Below the pieces are notes generated by a model, which made no database searches, had not been told where the DNA came from, and worked only from the letters and a program-made list of their open reading frames with translations. Positions 51,102 to 60,353 of a stretch of 64,000 nucleotides of DNA are shown here, one piece after another. The DNA is from JAFGRU01 sp016934985 (GTDB lineage: Bacteria; Desulfobacterota; Desulfuromonadia; Desulfuromonadales; JAAYDE01), in the NCBI GenBank assembly GCA_963665045.2, contig CAXXJQ010000002.1:186001-250000 (forward strand), written 5' to 3'. The translations under genes and the position numbers were made by a program. The stretch's first letter is position 1, and every line of letters begins with the position of its first letter.

Positions 51102-52661
51102 ATGAAATCGAAACAGTTAAAGAAGGTGAGGGTTTTTGTTTCCCTCACTTTCTTTTTGGCATTTGCCGTGATTTTTCTGGACCTGGATTATTCCATCCCG
51201 GGAATTTTTTCAGATACTGTCGTCTATTTTCAGTTTGTGCCTTCCCTGCTTAAATTTCTCACTGTCGGGTCCCTGGCCGCCTCCGGTTTTATTTTCGTAA
51301 CCGTCCTCACGCTGTTATTCGGCAGGGTGTACTGCTCTTTCTTATGTCCCTTGGGTGTTCTGCAGGACATTGCCGGTTTCTGGCGCAATAAGTTAAAAAA
51401 GACCAAATACTCTTATAAAAAAGCCTATGCAAAAATCCGCTATGGCATTCTAGCCGGGGTCGTCCTGGCTTTCTTTTCCGGCTCCATTCTCGGCCTGACC
51501 CTTTTAGACCCTTTCAGCAATTTCGGCCGCATGATGACCCATCTCGTCCGGCCCGTTGCCATTGGTATGAACAATGCCCTGGTTTTTTCACTGGAAAAAT
51601 TAGATGTCTACAGCATTCAACCGGCGGATTTAAAGAGGGTCGCCCCTTTCTCTCTCCTGTTCGCCGTTACCGTTTTTGCCGTGGTTCTATGGATGAGCCT
51701 TGTCCATGGCAGGCTTTTCTGCAATACCGTGTGTCCGGTGGGAACCTTTCTCGGGTTTCTGTCCCGTTTTTCAATTTTCAAAATCAAGTTCAATAGGTCT
51801 CAATGCATCAACTGCAAAGCCTGTGAAAAAGTCTGCAAAGCCAACTGCCTGGATGTCAAAAATAGTGATATTGATTTTTCCAGGTGTGTGGCCTGCTATA
51901 ACTGCCTCGAAGTATGTCCCACCGCCGGAGTTGAATACCAATCAGGTCTTCAAAAATCCAGATCTGAGCATGTATTGAAAGATTCCAAAAAACGGGATTT
52001 CATGATGCAGACGCTGACACTGTTATTTGCTTCGGGGGCATCTACTGCAGGGGCCAGGCAGATTGAAATCTACCGGGACAGTACGGTACCCATCCTAAGG
52101 AATAAAGCCGTTTCACCACCCGGCTCCGTTTCTCTGGAAAACCTGATGAACAATTGTACCGCCTGTCACCTGTGCGTTTCAGCATGCCCGACCCAGGTGC
52201 TGCAGCCGGCTTTTCTTGAATACGGTTTGCTGGGGGTCATGCAACCCCGCATGGATTTCAAAACCAGCTTTTGCGATTATGAATGCGTCGTCTGTACCAC
52301 GGTATGTCCCAGCGGCGCCATTCTGGAACAATCCGTTGAAGCCAAAAAACTGATACAGGTGGGCAAAGCCAGATTCGTTCGGAAAAATTGTGTAGTGTAT
52401 ACACAGAACACCGACTGCGGCGCCTGCGCGGAGCACTGCCCCACAAAAGCGGTGAGGATGGTCTTTGATAAAGAAGTTAATTTGCGGGCCCCGAAAGTCG
52501 ATGAAAGCATCTGTATGGGCTGCGGGGCGTGCGAATTTGCCTGCCCCACCAGACCGTATAAAGCCATTTATGTCGAAAGCAACCTCGTGCATTCAATGGC
52601 GAAAAAACCCACCGAAGACAAAATTGAAGATGTGAGCCCGACTGAAGAATTCCCTTTTTAA
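51102..52661 (+). CDS. Membrane polyferredoxin (NapH/RdxA-like) with many 4Fe-4S sites
   Basis: 519 aa. Four or five membrane helices in residues 10-230 carry FGRVYCSFLCPLGVLQD and HGRLFCNTVCPVGTFLGFL, the two NapH-type cysteine motifs. Then clusters: CINCKACEKVCKANCLD, CVACYNCLEVCP, CTACHLCVSACP, CVVCTTVCP, CGACAEHCP and CMGCGACEFACP. It probably carries electrons across or along the inner membrane to or from the DUF362 partner. ATG 51102 is preferred to 51078, which overlaps the previous gene. Confidence 0.92.
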   Translation: MKSKQLKKVRVFVSLTFFLAFAVIFLDLDYSIPGIFSDTVVYFQFVPSLLKFLTVGSLAASGFIFVTVLTLLFGRVYCSFLCPLGVLQDIAGFWRNKLKKTKYSYKKAYAKIRYGILAGVVLAFFSGSILGLTLLDPFSNFGRMMTHLVRPVAIGMNNALVFSLEKLDVYSIQPADLKRVAPFSLLFAVTVFAVVLWMSLVHGRLFCNTVCPVGTFLGFLSRFSIFKIKFNRSQCINCKACEKVCKANCLDVKNSDIDFSRCVACYNCLEVCPTAGVEYQSGLQKSRSEHVLKDSKKRDFMMQTLTLLFASGASTAGARQIEIYRDSTVPILRNKAVSPPGSVSLENLMNNCTACHLCVSACPTQVLQPAFLEYGLLGVMQPRMDFKTSFCDYECVVCTTVCPSGAILEQSVEAKKLIQVGKARFVRKNCVVYTQNTDCGACAEHCPTKAVRMVFDKEVNLRAPKVDESICMGCGACEFACPTRPYKAIYVESNLVHSMAKKPTEDKIEDVSPTEEFPF

Positions 52662-52773
52662 ATCAAATCATTAATTGACTTAAGCAGCCCTGGAAATTAA
52701 GGCTTTCCACCTTATGATTACCTCCGACCTGTCCGAGAAAAGGGGGGCATCTCCTTGTCACCCGGTGTTGAAA

Positions 52774-52805
52774 ATAAAAAAGCCCGCTCCTCAAAGGAGC
52801 GGGCT
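52774..52805 (-). terminator. Terminator of the nucleotide-sugar dehydrogenase gene
   Basis: AGCCCGCTCCT-TTG-AGGAGCGGGCT followed on the minus strand by TTTTTTATT. Confidence 0.92.
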
Positions 52806-52826
52806 GGAATGTACAATTTTTTCGAT

Positions 52827-54144
52827 TTACAGGCAGAAATAAAGCAGCCCGGCTTTTTCGACCTCTTCCGGCGACAGCTTCGACTTGACATCGATAATTA
52901 CCCCGGGGGCCTCGCCGTTGGCGCAGAACCCTTTGAGGCGCTCGACAGTCATGCCGGCATACTTCTCATGAGCCACGGCCCAGATAACCCCATCCACCGG
53001 CGGCACCTTTTCAAGAGAAACCAGATCGACGCCGTATTCACCTTTGGTTTCCTCGGCTGAAGCCATGGGGTCGTGAACAAAGGTTTCGACTTCGTATTCC
53101 TTGAGTTCCTTGAGGATGTCGACCACCTTGCTGTTGCGGATATCGGGACAATTTTCCTTGAAGGTCAAACCGAGAACCAGGATTTTAGCGCCCTTGACCT
53201 GCTTGTTGGCCTGAATCAAGCGTTTGACCGTCATCTCGGCCACGTATTTTCCCATGCTGTCATTAATTCGACGTCCGGAAAGAATGACTTCCGGATGGTA
53301 ACCGATCTCCTCGGCCTTGTAGGTCAGATAATAGGGATCGACGCCGATACAGTGGCCGCCGACCAGGCCTGGAACAAAGGGAAGGAAGTTCCACTTGGTG
53401 CCGGCCGCTTCAAGAACCTCTTTGGTGCGGATTCCCATTTTGTTGAAAATGATGGAAAGTTCGTTCATGAGAGCGATGTTGATGTCGCGCTGGGTATTTT
53501 CGATGACCTTGGCGGCTTCAGCGACACGGATGGTGGACGCCTCGTGGACTCCGGCCGTAATGACCATGCGGTAGACCTCCGCCACCGTCTTCAGGGTCTC
53601 CTCGTCCTGGCCGGAAACCACCTTGACGATCTTGTCGACGGTATGCACCTTGTCGCCCGGATTGATACGCTCCGGCGAATAGCCGACTGCGAAATCCCTG
53701 CCGCAGACCAGGCCGGACTCTTTTTCAAGAATCGGCACGCAGATATCCTCGGTGACACCGGGGTAAACCGTCGATTCATAGACGACGATGGCACCCCTGG
53801 TGAGATTCTGCCCAACCGTACGGGTTGCCGATACCACCGGGGTGAGGTCGGGTTTTTTATGGCCATCGATGGGAGTCGGAACGGTGACAATGATGAACGA
53901 GCCTTTTTTCAACTCAGCGGCATCGTCGGTATAAACAATGGAGGCGCTTTTCAGGTCCTCCGTGGTGACCTCCAGGGGTCGTGTCGATATCCTGACGGAG
54001 TTCCTTGATTTTTCTGGCGCTGATATCAAAGCCGATAACCTCCACATGGCGGCCGAACATTACGGCCAGAGGCAGCCCGACATAACCAAGGCCGACCATG
54101 GCAATCCTGGCTTCCCCGCTTTTGATCATTTGTGATGTGACCAT
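52827..54144 (-). pseudogene. Nucleotide-sugar dehydrogenase (TviB/WbpO-like) with one frameshift
   Basis: The gene encodes a UDP-sugar 6-dehydrogenase of the Vi-polysaccharide type that oxidises UDP-GlcNAc/GalNAc or UDP-Glc. The N-terminal frame has the Rossmann motif IAMVGLGYVGLPLAVMFG; the main frame has STVYPGVTEDICVP, GYSPERINPGDKVHTV, LVGGHCIGVDPYYLTYKAEE (catalytic Cys) and LGLTFKENCPDIRNSKV. The join falls at a run of four G (53975-53978): three G would give DTTLEVTTEDL in one frame. ATG 54144 follows AAAGGTGG. Very likely a functional gene hidden by a one-base error, or a recent mutation. Confidence 0.9.
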
Positions 54145-54247
54145 CTCATCCACCTTTCATGGAAATTGAATTATTAAAACCCGCCCATTAAATGCATTAT
54201 CCGAACCATTTCGATCCTTTTCCCGTTGGAGGCGAAAAACAATTTCC

Positions 54248-54390
54248 GTAATTATTCAGCACAAGGACTCGTGTCGCCCATGGAAAGGGCATCTGCTGCC
54301 CGGATGGCTGCAGCTAAGCCCCATGGATGGGTTCACGCGGCCCTTGGAATGGGCGATGCGAGGCATTGTGCCGGAAAGCTGAATAATTAC
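54248..54390. repeat. Palindromic repeat family B, best-preserved copy
   Basis: 143 bp with perfect 13-bp terminal inverted repeats (GTAATTATTCAGC / GCTGAATAATTAC). Orientation as in the 41937 copy. Located between the nucleotide-sugar dehydrogenase start and the YjbQ gene end. Confidence 0.88.
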
Positions 54391-54460
54391 CCATTTTCAT
54401 CAGTTCTTAGCCGGGGCAAAGAGATTATAGAACCGCACACCGCTTCTATTCAACAGACAT

Positions 54461-54888
54461 TTAAAGGTCATGACCGATAATTGTGATCTCGATACGCCGC
54501 CTGCGGGCACGGTTGTCGTGATTGATGGTGACGACCTGCTGCCAGGTCCCCAGAGCCAGGGACCCGCTTCTTATGGGTAAGATGATGGACGGCCCCAGCA
54601 GGGCCGCCTGAACGTGGCTGTGGCCATTGCCGTCATGCCAGGCCTTCTCGTGCTCATATACCGCATCGGGAGAAGCCAGACGGCTAATAGCTTTTTTCAG
54701 GTCTTCCACCACCCCGGGCTCAAACTCGATGGTGGTGAGAGACCCCGTCGAACCGATGACTGTTGCCTGCAGACTGCCGTTTAGCACTCCGGCTTGGCGA
54801 CAATCGCACCAAGCTGGGGAGTGATGTTAACAATGTCGGGGCCGATCCCCGTAGCGATTTCAATATTATCACAATGCAGCTTCATCAT
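54461..54888 (-). pseudogene. YjbQ/UPF0047 family gene with one frameshift
   Basis: The family (secondary thiamin-phosphate synthase activity) is recognised by GSLTTIEFEPGVVEDLKKAI, the YEHEKAWHDGNGHSHVQAAL histidine motif and LALGTWQQVVTINHDNRARR. The N-terminus (MMKLHCDNIEIATGIGPDIV, PQLGAIVAK) lies in another frame, and the break is near 54795, where adding one base gives VAKAGVLNGSLQ. ATG 54888 has GGAGGAG just upstream and overlaps the stop of the methyltransferase (ATGA), so the two are coupled. Confidence 0.88.
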
Positions 54889-55641
54889 GCGGTCTCCTCC
54901 TTCTTTCTGATTATAACCGTCAGAGGCCAGGTAATAACATTTGTCCCGGACGCCTCGCCCCAGGCATCGATTAAATCCTCAAGGATCAAATCCAAAGGGT
55001 CCGAACCATTTGCCGTCCTGAAACACTGCACCGCCGACCATGATCTCAGATACCCGCAGAAATGCTCAAGATCCCAGCGACTGCTCATTCTGGAATTCCG
55101 GCGTCTGGAGGGGCGGCTCAAAGGGGAACCTGATCCCAGCGTAGCGTTCTTCGACCATGGCCCGCTCCGGAGGCCAGTAGGGGCCGACTATCTCCTTATG
55201 GAATCTTTCCATGACAGCATCGACCCCGGGGGATATGGTCATGAATGCGTAGGTCAAAGCTGCGAGAATCCCGCCCGGTTTCAAAACCCTGTCCGTTTCC
55301 CGGAAGAAAGTATCCAGATCAAACCAGTGCAGGGCCTGGGCTACGCTAATCAGATCAACTGAAGCATCCGCCAACCCGAGTCCTCCGCCTTTGCCACCCG
55401 GTATTCCACGTTGGGTATCCTTTGGCCCTGGTCTATCTGTCGCGGGCTGGCATCGCTGGCAATGACCTTTTAAAATAACGGGCAAGCCCGGCAGCCGTCT
55501 GACCCGACCCGGTGGCACAGTCCCAGGCCAGATGTCTGCCAGGAGAGATCAAAGCCAGATATTTAAAAAGATCTTTGGATATCTGGGCCGAAAACGGGCA
55601 TAATTTGACGCATGTTTTGAAAAGTAATCTTTATAAGTCAT
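54885..55641 (-). pseudogene. Class I SAM methyltransferase gene with about four frameshifts
   Basis: Reading across frames gives a complete protein: MTYKDYFSKHASNYARFRPR, YPKDLFKYLALISPG, AWDCATGSGQTAAGLA (SAM motif I), VIASDASPRQIDQ, ADASVDLISVAQALHWFD, RVLKPGGILAA, and a C-terminal HFCGYLRSWSAVQ. Breaks lie near 55588, 55470, 55385 and 55085. At least two sit in short A or G runs that look one base short. No stop codons arise by substitution, so the pattern fits sequence error better than decay. Confidence 0.85.
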
Positions 55642-55661
55642 ACCAGGAATTTTAACCGCAA

Positions 55662-55706
55662 ATAAAAAAGGCAGGGCCATTTTTTATAAAACGACCCTGC
55701 CTTTTT
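55662..55706 (-). terminator. Terminator downstream of the antiporter gene
   Basis: AAAAAGGCAGGG / CCCTGCCTTTTT stem with an 18-nt loop; T run on the minus strand. Confidence 0.88.
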
Positions 55707-55725
55707 GTTCACCCTCAAAAATTTT

Positions 55726-57582
55726 TTACATGAGCTTGGCATTGAGGATTAAATGGCACCATATGCTGGCGACATAGCCAAGGATTATGGCCGGCACCCA
55801 CTTGAGGTGAACGCCAAAGGTGTATTTACCACGCGCCGTGCCCATAAGAGCTACGCCTGCCGCAGAACCGACGGAAAGCAGGTTGCCCCCAATCCCGACC
55901 GTAAGGGTCAGAAGCAACCATTGGCCATGAGACATGACCGGGTCCATGGCAAGGACCGCAAAGAGAATCGGAATATTGCCGAGAACCGCACCGATACCTC
56001 CGACCAGAACATTTGCGGTGGTGGCACCAAGGTCATGGTACATGAGGGTCGAGACTGAAGCCAGATACCCGAACTGAGCCAGACCGCCGACACAGAGGAT
56101 GACGCCATAAAAGAACATCAACGTATCCCACTCGGCGCGGGCCACCTTCTGCATGATATCGAAATGGTGAGCCTGTTTCCGGCGTTCGGTAAAATCCTGA
56201 AGGATTTCAACGGCTCCGATCACCTTGCCATCCCGATCCTTTATGGGGGCAGCGGAAAGAGACAGCCAGCGCCCCTCTTCACCCATGTGGGGATAAAAGC
56301 CACTGGCATCATAGGCATCTTCCACATAAGGGTTCTTCCGCCGCATGCCCGGCTTCATAATGCGTGGCAATGGCGTCTTCCGGTAAATAGCTGATACACA
56401 GGTCCGCTAACGAGGGGCGCTGTTCCTTGTAAAAAGGAGACCACTGGCGGTTGGTGCCCACGGCATCCGCGGCCTTGATCCCGGTAAGCTTTTCCATGAC
56501 CTTGTTCCAGTGGGTAATTTTATGGTTGGTGTCAATGGCAAAAATCGCTTCATCAAATTTTTCGATAATATCGCCTATAGGCTTTTTACTCATGGCGATA
56601 GCCCGCAGGGGGGTAAAGGTCTCCTCGCTTCGGGTACCTAGAATGTAATCGAAACGTTTCAGGTTCCCTTCGTGAAGTTTGATGTGATAGGAGAATAATC
56701 CCAGGTAGCCGAGCCCGAGCATCATACCTGCGCCCGGGGGGAAGATTCAGGAAGTTGTGGAAACAGACCGCCGTGGTGATGGTCGCAAGAAAAAGGAACA
56801 TGATTCCGAAAGCACCGTATTTGAGTTTCACGTCCTCCTGATGCTCCTCGGGAGGCTCCTTGCCGACAGCGAAACTCATGAGCAAGGCCGGCACCAGCCA
56901 GTGAACCAGGGAGGGGAGGAAGAGGCGGAAAAATTCATGAAATTCCGCCTTGCCCTTGGTCCATACCATGAGGGTGGTGATATCCCCGAATGGGGAAAAA
57001 GCACCGCCGGCATTAGCCGCCACCACGATATTAATACAGGCCAGTGCCACAAATTTGGTATTTTTCCCACCTACCGCCATCGCCACAGCACCCATGATCA
57101 AAGCGGTAGTAAGGTTATCGGCCACCGGTGAAATGAAGAACGCCAGCAATCCGGTAATCCAGAAAATTGACCGCAGGGAAAACCCCCGGGAAACCAGAAA
57201 AGCGCGCAATGCCTGGAAAACGTTACGCTCTTCCAGAGCGTTGATGTAGGTCATGGCAGCCAGCAGGAAGAGGAAAATTTCAGCAAATTCCAGCAGGTTG
57301 TTTTTTATGGCCTCATGGGCCGTATGGAGGTCGCCAATGTTGTAATAAGCAAGCCCAAGTAAAAGCCAGATAACCCCGGCTGCAAACATGAGGGGTTTGC
57401 TTTTGCGCAGATGAATCTTATTTTCCAGCGGCACCAGAATGTAGGCCGCCACAAAAAGCGCGATCCCCAGATAACCGTAAACTGTGTTGGACAGATCTAC
57501 AATTGCCGTGGAAGGCTCCGTACTGGCAAACGCCAGGGCCGGCATTGCCAAAGAAACGGCAACAAAACAACAATTGTTTCAT
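55726..57582 (-). pseudogene. NhaD-type Na+/H+ antiporter with inserted PAS domain, three frameshifts
   Basis: Signal-like start (MKQLL.., ALAFAS) and helices match NhaD/ArsB-type ion transporters: FLFLLAAMTYINALEERNVF, FFISPVADNLTTALIMGAVA, VVAANAGGAFSPFGDITTLM. After about residue 320 the transporter is interrupted by about 150 residues of PAS domain: DIIEKFDEAIFAIDTNHKIT, HWNKVMEKLTGIKAADAVG, QWSPFYKEQRPSLADL, GRWLSLSAAPIKDRDGKVIG. Membrane helices then resume (LVGGIGAVLGNIPILFAVLA). Frame breaks lie near 57571 (T run), 56738-56743 (run of six G) and about 56345. ATG 57582 follows AAGGAAGG. Confidence 0.85.
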
Positions 57583-58430
57583 AACCCTTCCTTTCAACTT
57601 CTGTCGATTCGGATATTTCCACAACTCATCTTTGAACATTTGTCTCACTCTAGTATTTATTGCAGGTTAAAAACACAAACGCCCCCATGAGAGCAGGGAG
57701 CATTCTCGAACCACGCATTTTGAAGCAATTCGGGTTCCATTCGGGTCAGCATGGCGAATTTTATTAATCAAAAACCCGTTCCTGAAGGGGCTAAAGTCTT
57801 GATTCATGTTGGTGGGTTGCTCAAAGCAAGCCTGGAAAAGCCGTTTTGGCCAACGCAAAAGACCACATTCAGGCTCCTCCCGTCCGGTCCCCCCAAGAGG
57901 AACAAAGTTCTGGCAAAAGCCAGGAAAAACCCGAATAGAGGGGATCGGAAAAGTCATAAGCTTTTTCATTCAGAAAAAAATTAATACGCACCTCTAAACC
58001 TACCGGAAGAGAAGCCAAAAGCTCATTTTTCAATACGCTCCGGTCCTGACATAAATTAGTCCGACTGCACACAAAGGTGATGATTCGAACCTTGGTTCGC
58101 GGATGGGTGTTGTCTTTACACGTGCCGGTTCCGCTTCAGGAAAATACGGCTCAGAAAGACAGGCTGTTTGTTTCGACTGGGAAGAAGCTTCCCGACTCAA
58201 AACCTAGAGAAAAGGATTTGAGTGAGGACGCCACCGTAGGTTCCCGTCAGCCTGGGGGGAAGTTCGGCCTAGAGAAAAACCAGAGAAACAGTGCCAAAAT
58301 TTCAAGTTGTTAAAACAGAATTTGTTCTCAATATCTTTGCCAACAGCAGCTCTAATTACTTTTTCGACCACCCTGAACAGTGCCACCTGAATCCGCTGGC
58401 TGGACCCGGGAAAAGCGGGTACGAGCTTTA
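57583..58430. other. Long intergenic stretch, no gene supported
   Basis: About 850 bp. Frames on both strands (57667-57969 minus, 57751-57984 plus, 58077-58313 plus) overlap each other, lack ribosome sites and are not recognisable. It may hold a decayed gene or an unrecognised repeat found only once here. Confidence 0.4.
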
Positions 58431-58472
58431 AAAAGTGATAGCGTGGCGTAAACACCACGCTATCACTTTTTT
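58431..58472. terminator. Bidirectional terminator after aclA
   Basis: AAAGTGATAGCGTGG pairs with CCACGCTATCACTTT, flanked by A and T tracts. It closes the acn-aclB-aclA operon on the minus strand. Confidence 0.9.
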
Positions 58473-58513
58473 ATCCATTGCGATTATATGAAAATAGCTT
58501 TAAATAGCAAGCC

Positions 58514-60352
58514 CTAATCCATTTTCTGAACATCATAGAGGATATCATCCGTCGGATGCCGATAGAGACCCTTCTTGAGACGGTACTGATCCATGATGTG
58601 TCCGATCATGCCGATAGAACGGGCCACGACGAAGAAACCATTCAGGTAACCAAGCTTGACGATCTCGCGGGATTCACTTTCGGAGAAGACATTGCCAGAG
58701 GCAAGCAGATCGAGGAAAACCACGGCGATGCAGCCATCAACGTTGAGAATCAGGTTGTTCCTCTTTTCGGTGGTCAGGGCTTCCACTTTGCGGGCGAAAT
58801 CAAGATATTCGGTGCTCGGGAAATTCTTCTTGGCATAGTCGGAAAGGATCTCGACCCTCTTGTCCGGGTTCTGGACCGACTTGACGCGGTGACCAATGCC
58901 GGGGATATTGATGCCCTTATCCTTCATCTCAGTGACGAATTCCTTGGCGGTAAGTCCACGGTCCACAGCTTCTTTGAAGTAGATGGCTGCGTCGTTGATA
59001 GCACCGCCGAACCTGGGGCCGATGGTGAGAAGCCCGGAAGCCAGGGCGCTGACCATATCTTTGCCGGCACGTGCGGTAACAGTGGCGTTGTGCGCCCCGG
59101 AGACCGCCGGTCCATGGTCCGCCGAAACAACTATGACCAGCTCAAAAAATTTGGTGGCGAATTCAGGCAGAGGACGCTTGAACCAGAGGAGACTGATGAT
59201 GTCGCCGATCCCCCAGCCCTTTTCGAGAATTTCCGAAATGGTATAGCCGGCATAAACGGGCTCGTCACCACGGTCGTCAGAAATGGTACAGGTGAAGCTG
59301 GTCGGTTTGCGCACCATACCCGTGGAAAGGGCTTCTTTGAGAGGCACGGGAAACTTAGGTACGGAAGGAAGTTCCTCTTCCTTGATAGCGCCCTCGGCTT
59401 TAAGTCTCTCGTAGGTTTCCTTAACCTTTTCACCAAAATCGTCAAAGGAATTGGGCACGATAACACCGGCCTCCCTAAGCGCCTGGTTCTTGGCCTGGGC
59501 CGACTCCTCGTCAGCACCGCTGGCAGCTCCCGCATGCCCGAACTGAACACCCGAGGAAAACATCTTGGCGCAGGTACCGGAGACCCACATGATCAACGGC
59601 TTGGTGATTTTTTTGGCCTTGATGGCATCGATGATTTCGTACTCATCCCGGCCGCCGATTTCACCCAGGGCCACCATGAATTTGATGTCCGGGTTCTTCT
59701 CGTATCTCATGAGATGATCAAGGTAGTCGGAGCCGGGCCAGCGGTCACCGCCGATAGCGACCCCTTCATTGATGCCGTCGGCATTCAGGGCAACGATATT
59801 GTAAATTTCGTTGGAAAGACCGCCGGACTTGGAAACGACGCCGACCGAACCGGGGCGGAAAAGTTTCGAAGCAATAATATTGTCGATTTTTCCTGCCGTG
59901 TTACCGATTTTGAAACCTCCGGCCTTGATGCCCCCGACTGTGGCCGGACCGACAATGGTTTTGCCATTTTTCTTGGCCAGGGCGATGAGCTTGCGCGTAT
60001 CTCTCTCGGGAATTCCCTCGGCAATGATCACGACAACCTTGATGCTGTCCGTCTCCAGGGCTTCCTTGGACGTGGCAAAAGCTGACCGGAAGGAAGAGAA
60101 ATTGATCATGACATGGGCTTCTGGATGCTCGGCCGCGGCCTTTTCCAGGCTCTTGTATTCAGGAACCATGATCTCATGCTGGCTGAAAAAGACCTTAACC
60201 AGGCTTTCACGGTTGGGGTTGACAATGGCTGCCACGCTGGGCTTTTCCCTGCCGCAAAGATAATCAAAGTCGAGCATCCTCTGCACAGCATTGACTTGGG
60301 AACCATAGATGATTGCTTGTGTATTCTTGTCGTAAAGATCGTAATCGTTCAT
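58514..60352 (-). CDS. aclA: ATP-citrate lyase large subunit AclA
   Basis: 612 aa, close to the Chlorobium subunit in size. With AclB it cleaves citrate to acetyl-CoA and oxaloacetate using ATP and CoA, the key step of the reductive TCA cycle. The N-terminal part is succinyl-CoA-synthetase-alpha-like (VGPATVGGIKAGGFKIGNTA, SKSGGLSNEIYNIV); the phosphorylated His273 lies in VQFGHAGAASGADEESA. The C-terminal part (about 345-612) is citrate-synthase-like (GIPGIGHRVKS-type IPGIGHRVKSVQNPD, LNVDGCIAVVFLDLL). Starts one base after the aclB stop. Confidence 0.95.
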   Translation of the reverse strand: MNDYDLYDKNTQAIIYGSQVNAVQRMLDFDYLCGREKPSVAAIVNPNRESLVKVFFSQHEIMVPEYKSLEKAAAEHPEAHVMINFSSFRSAFATSKEALETDSIKVVVIIAEGIPERDTRKLIALAKKNGKTIVGPATVGGIKAGGFKIGNTAGKIDNIIASKLFRPGSVGVVSKSGGLSNEIYNIVALNADGINEGVAIGGDRWPGSDYLDHLMRYEKNPDIKFMVALGEIGGRDEYEIIDAIKAKKITKPLIMWVSGTCAKMFSSGVQFGHAGAASGADEESAQAKNQALREAGVIVPNSFDDFGEKVKETYERLKAEGAIKEEELPSVPKFPVPLKEALSTGMVRKPTSFTCTISDDRGDEPVYAGYTISEILEKGWGIGDIISLLWFKRPLPEFATKFFELVIVVSADHGPAVSGAHNATVTARAGKDMVSALASGLLTIGPRFGGAINDAAIYFKEAVDRGLTAKEFVTEMKDKGINIPGIGHRVKSVQNPDKRVEILSDYAKKNFPSTEYLDFARKVEALTTEKRNNLILNVDGCIAVVFLDLLASGNVFSESESREIVKLGYLNGFFVVARSIGMIGHIMDQYRLKKGLYRHPTDDILYDVQKMD

Positions 60353-60353
60353 C

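Noticed and set aside
13908..54480. Similar ORFs in several places reading SAARMAAAKPHGWVHAALGM or close variants
   Set aside because: They lie wholly inside family B palindromic elements (13911, 41937, 54248). The shared protein sequence is a by-product of the repeat, with no ribosome site or consistent start and stop.
57667..58313. Overlapping frames on both strands
   Set aside because: None has a ribosome site or family motif, and they overlap each other; region listed as intergenic.
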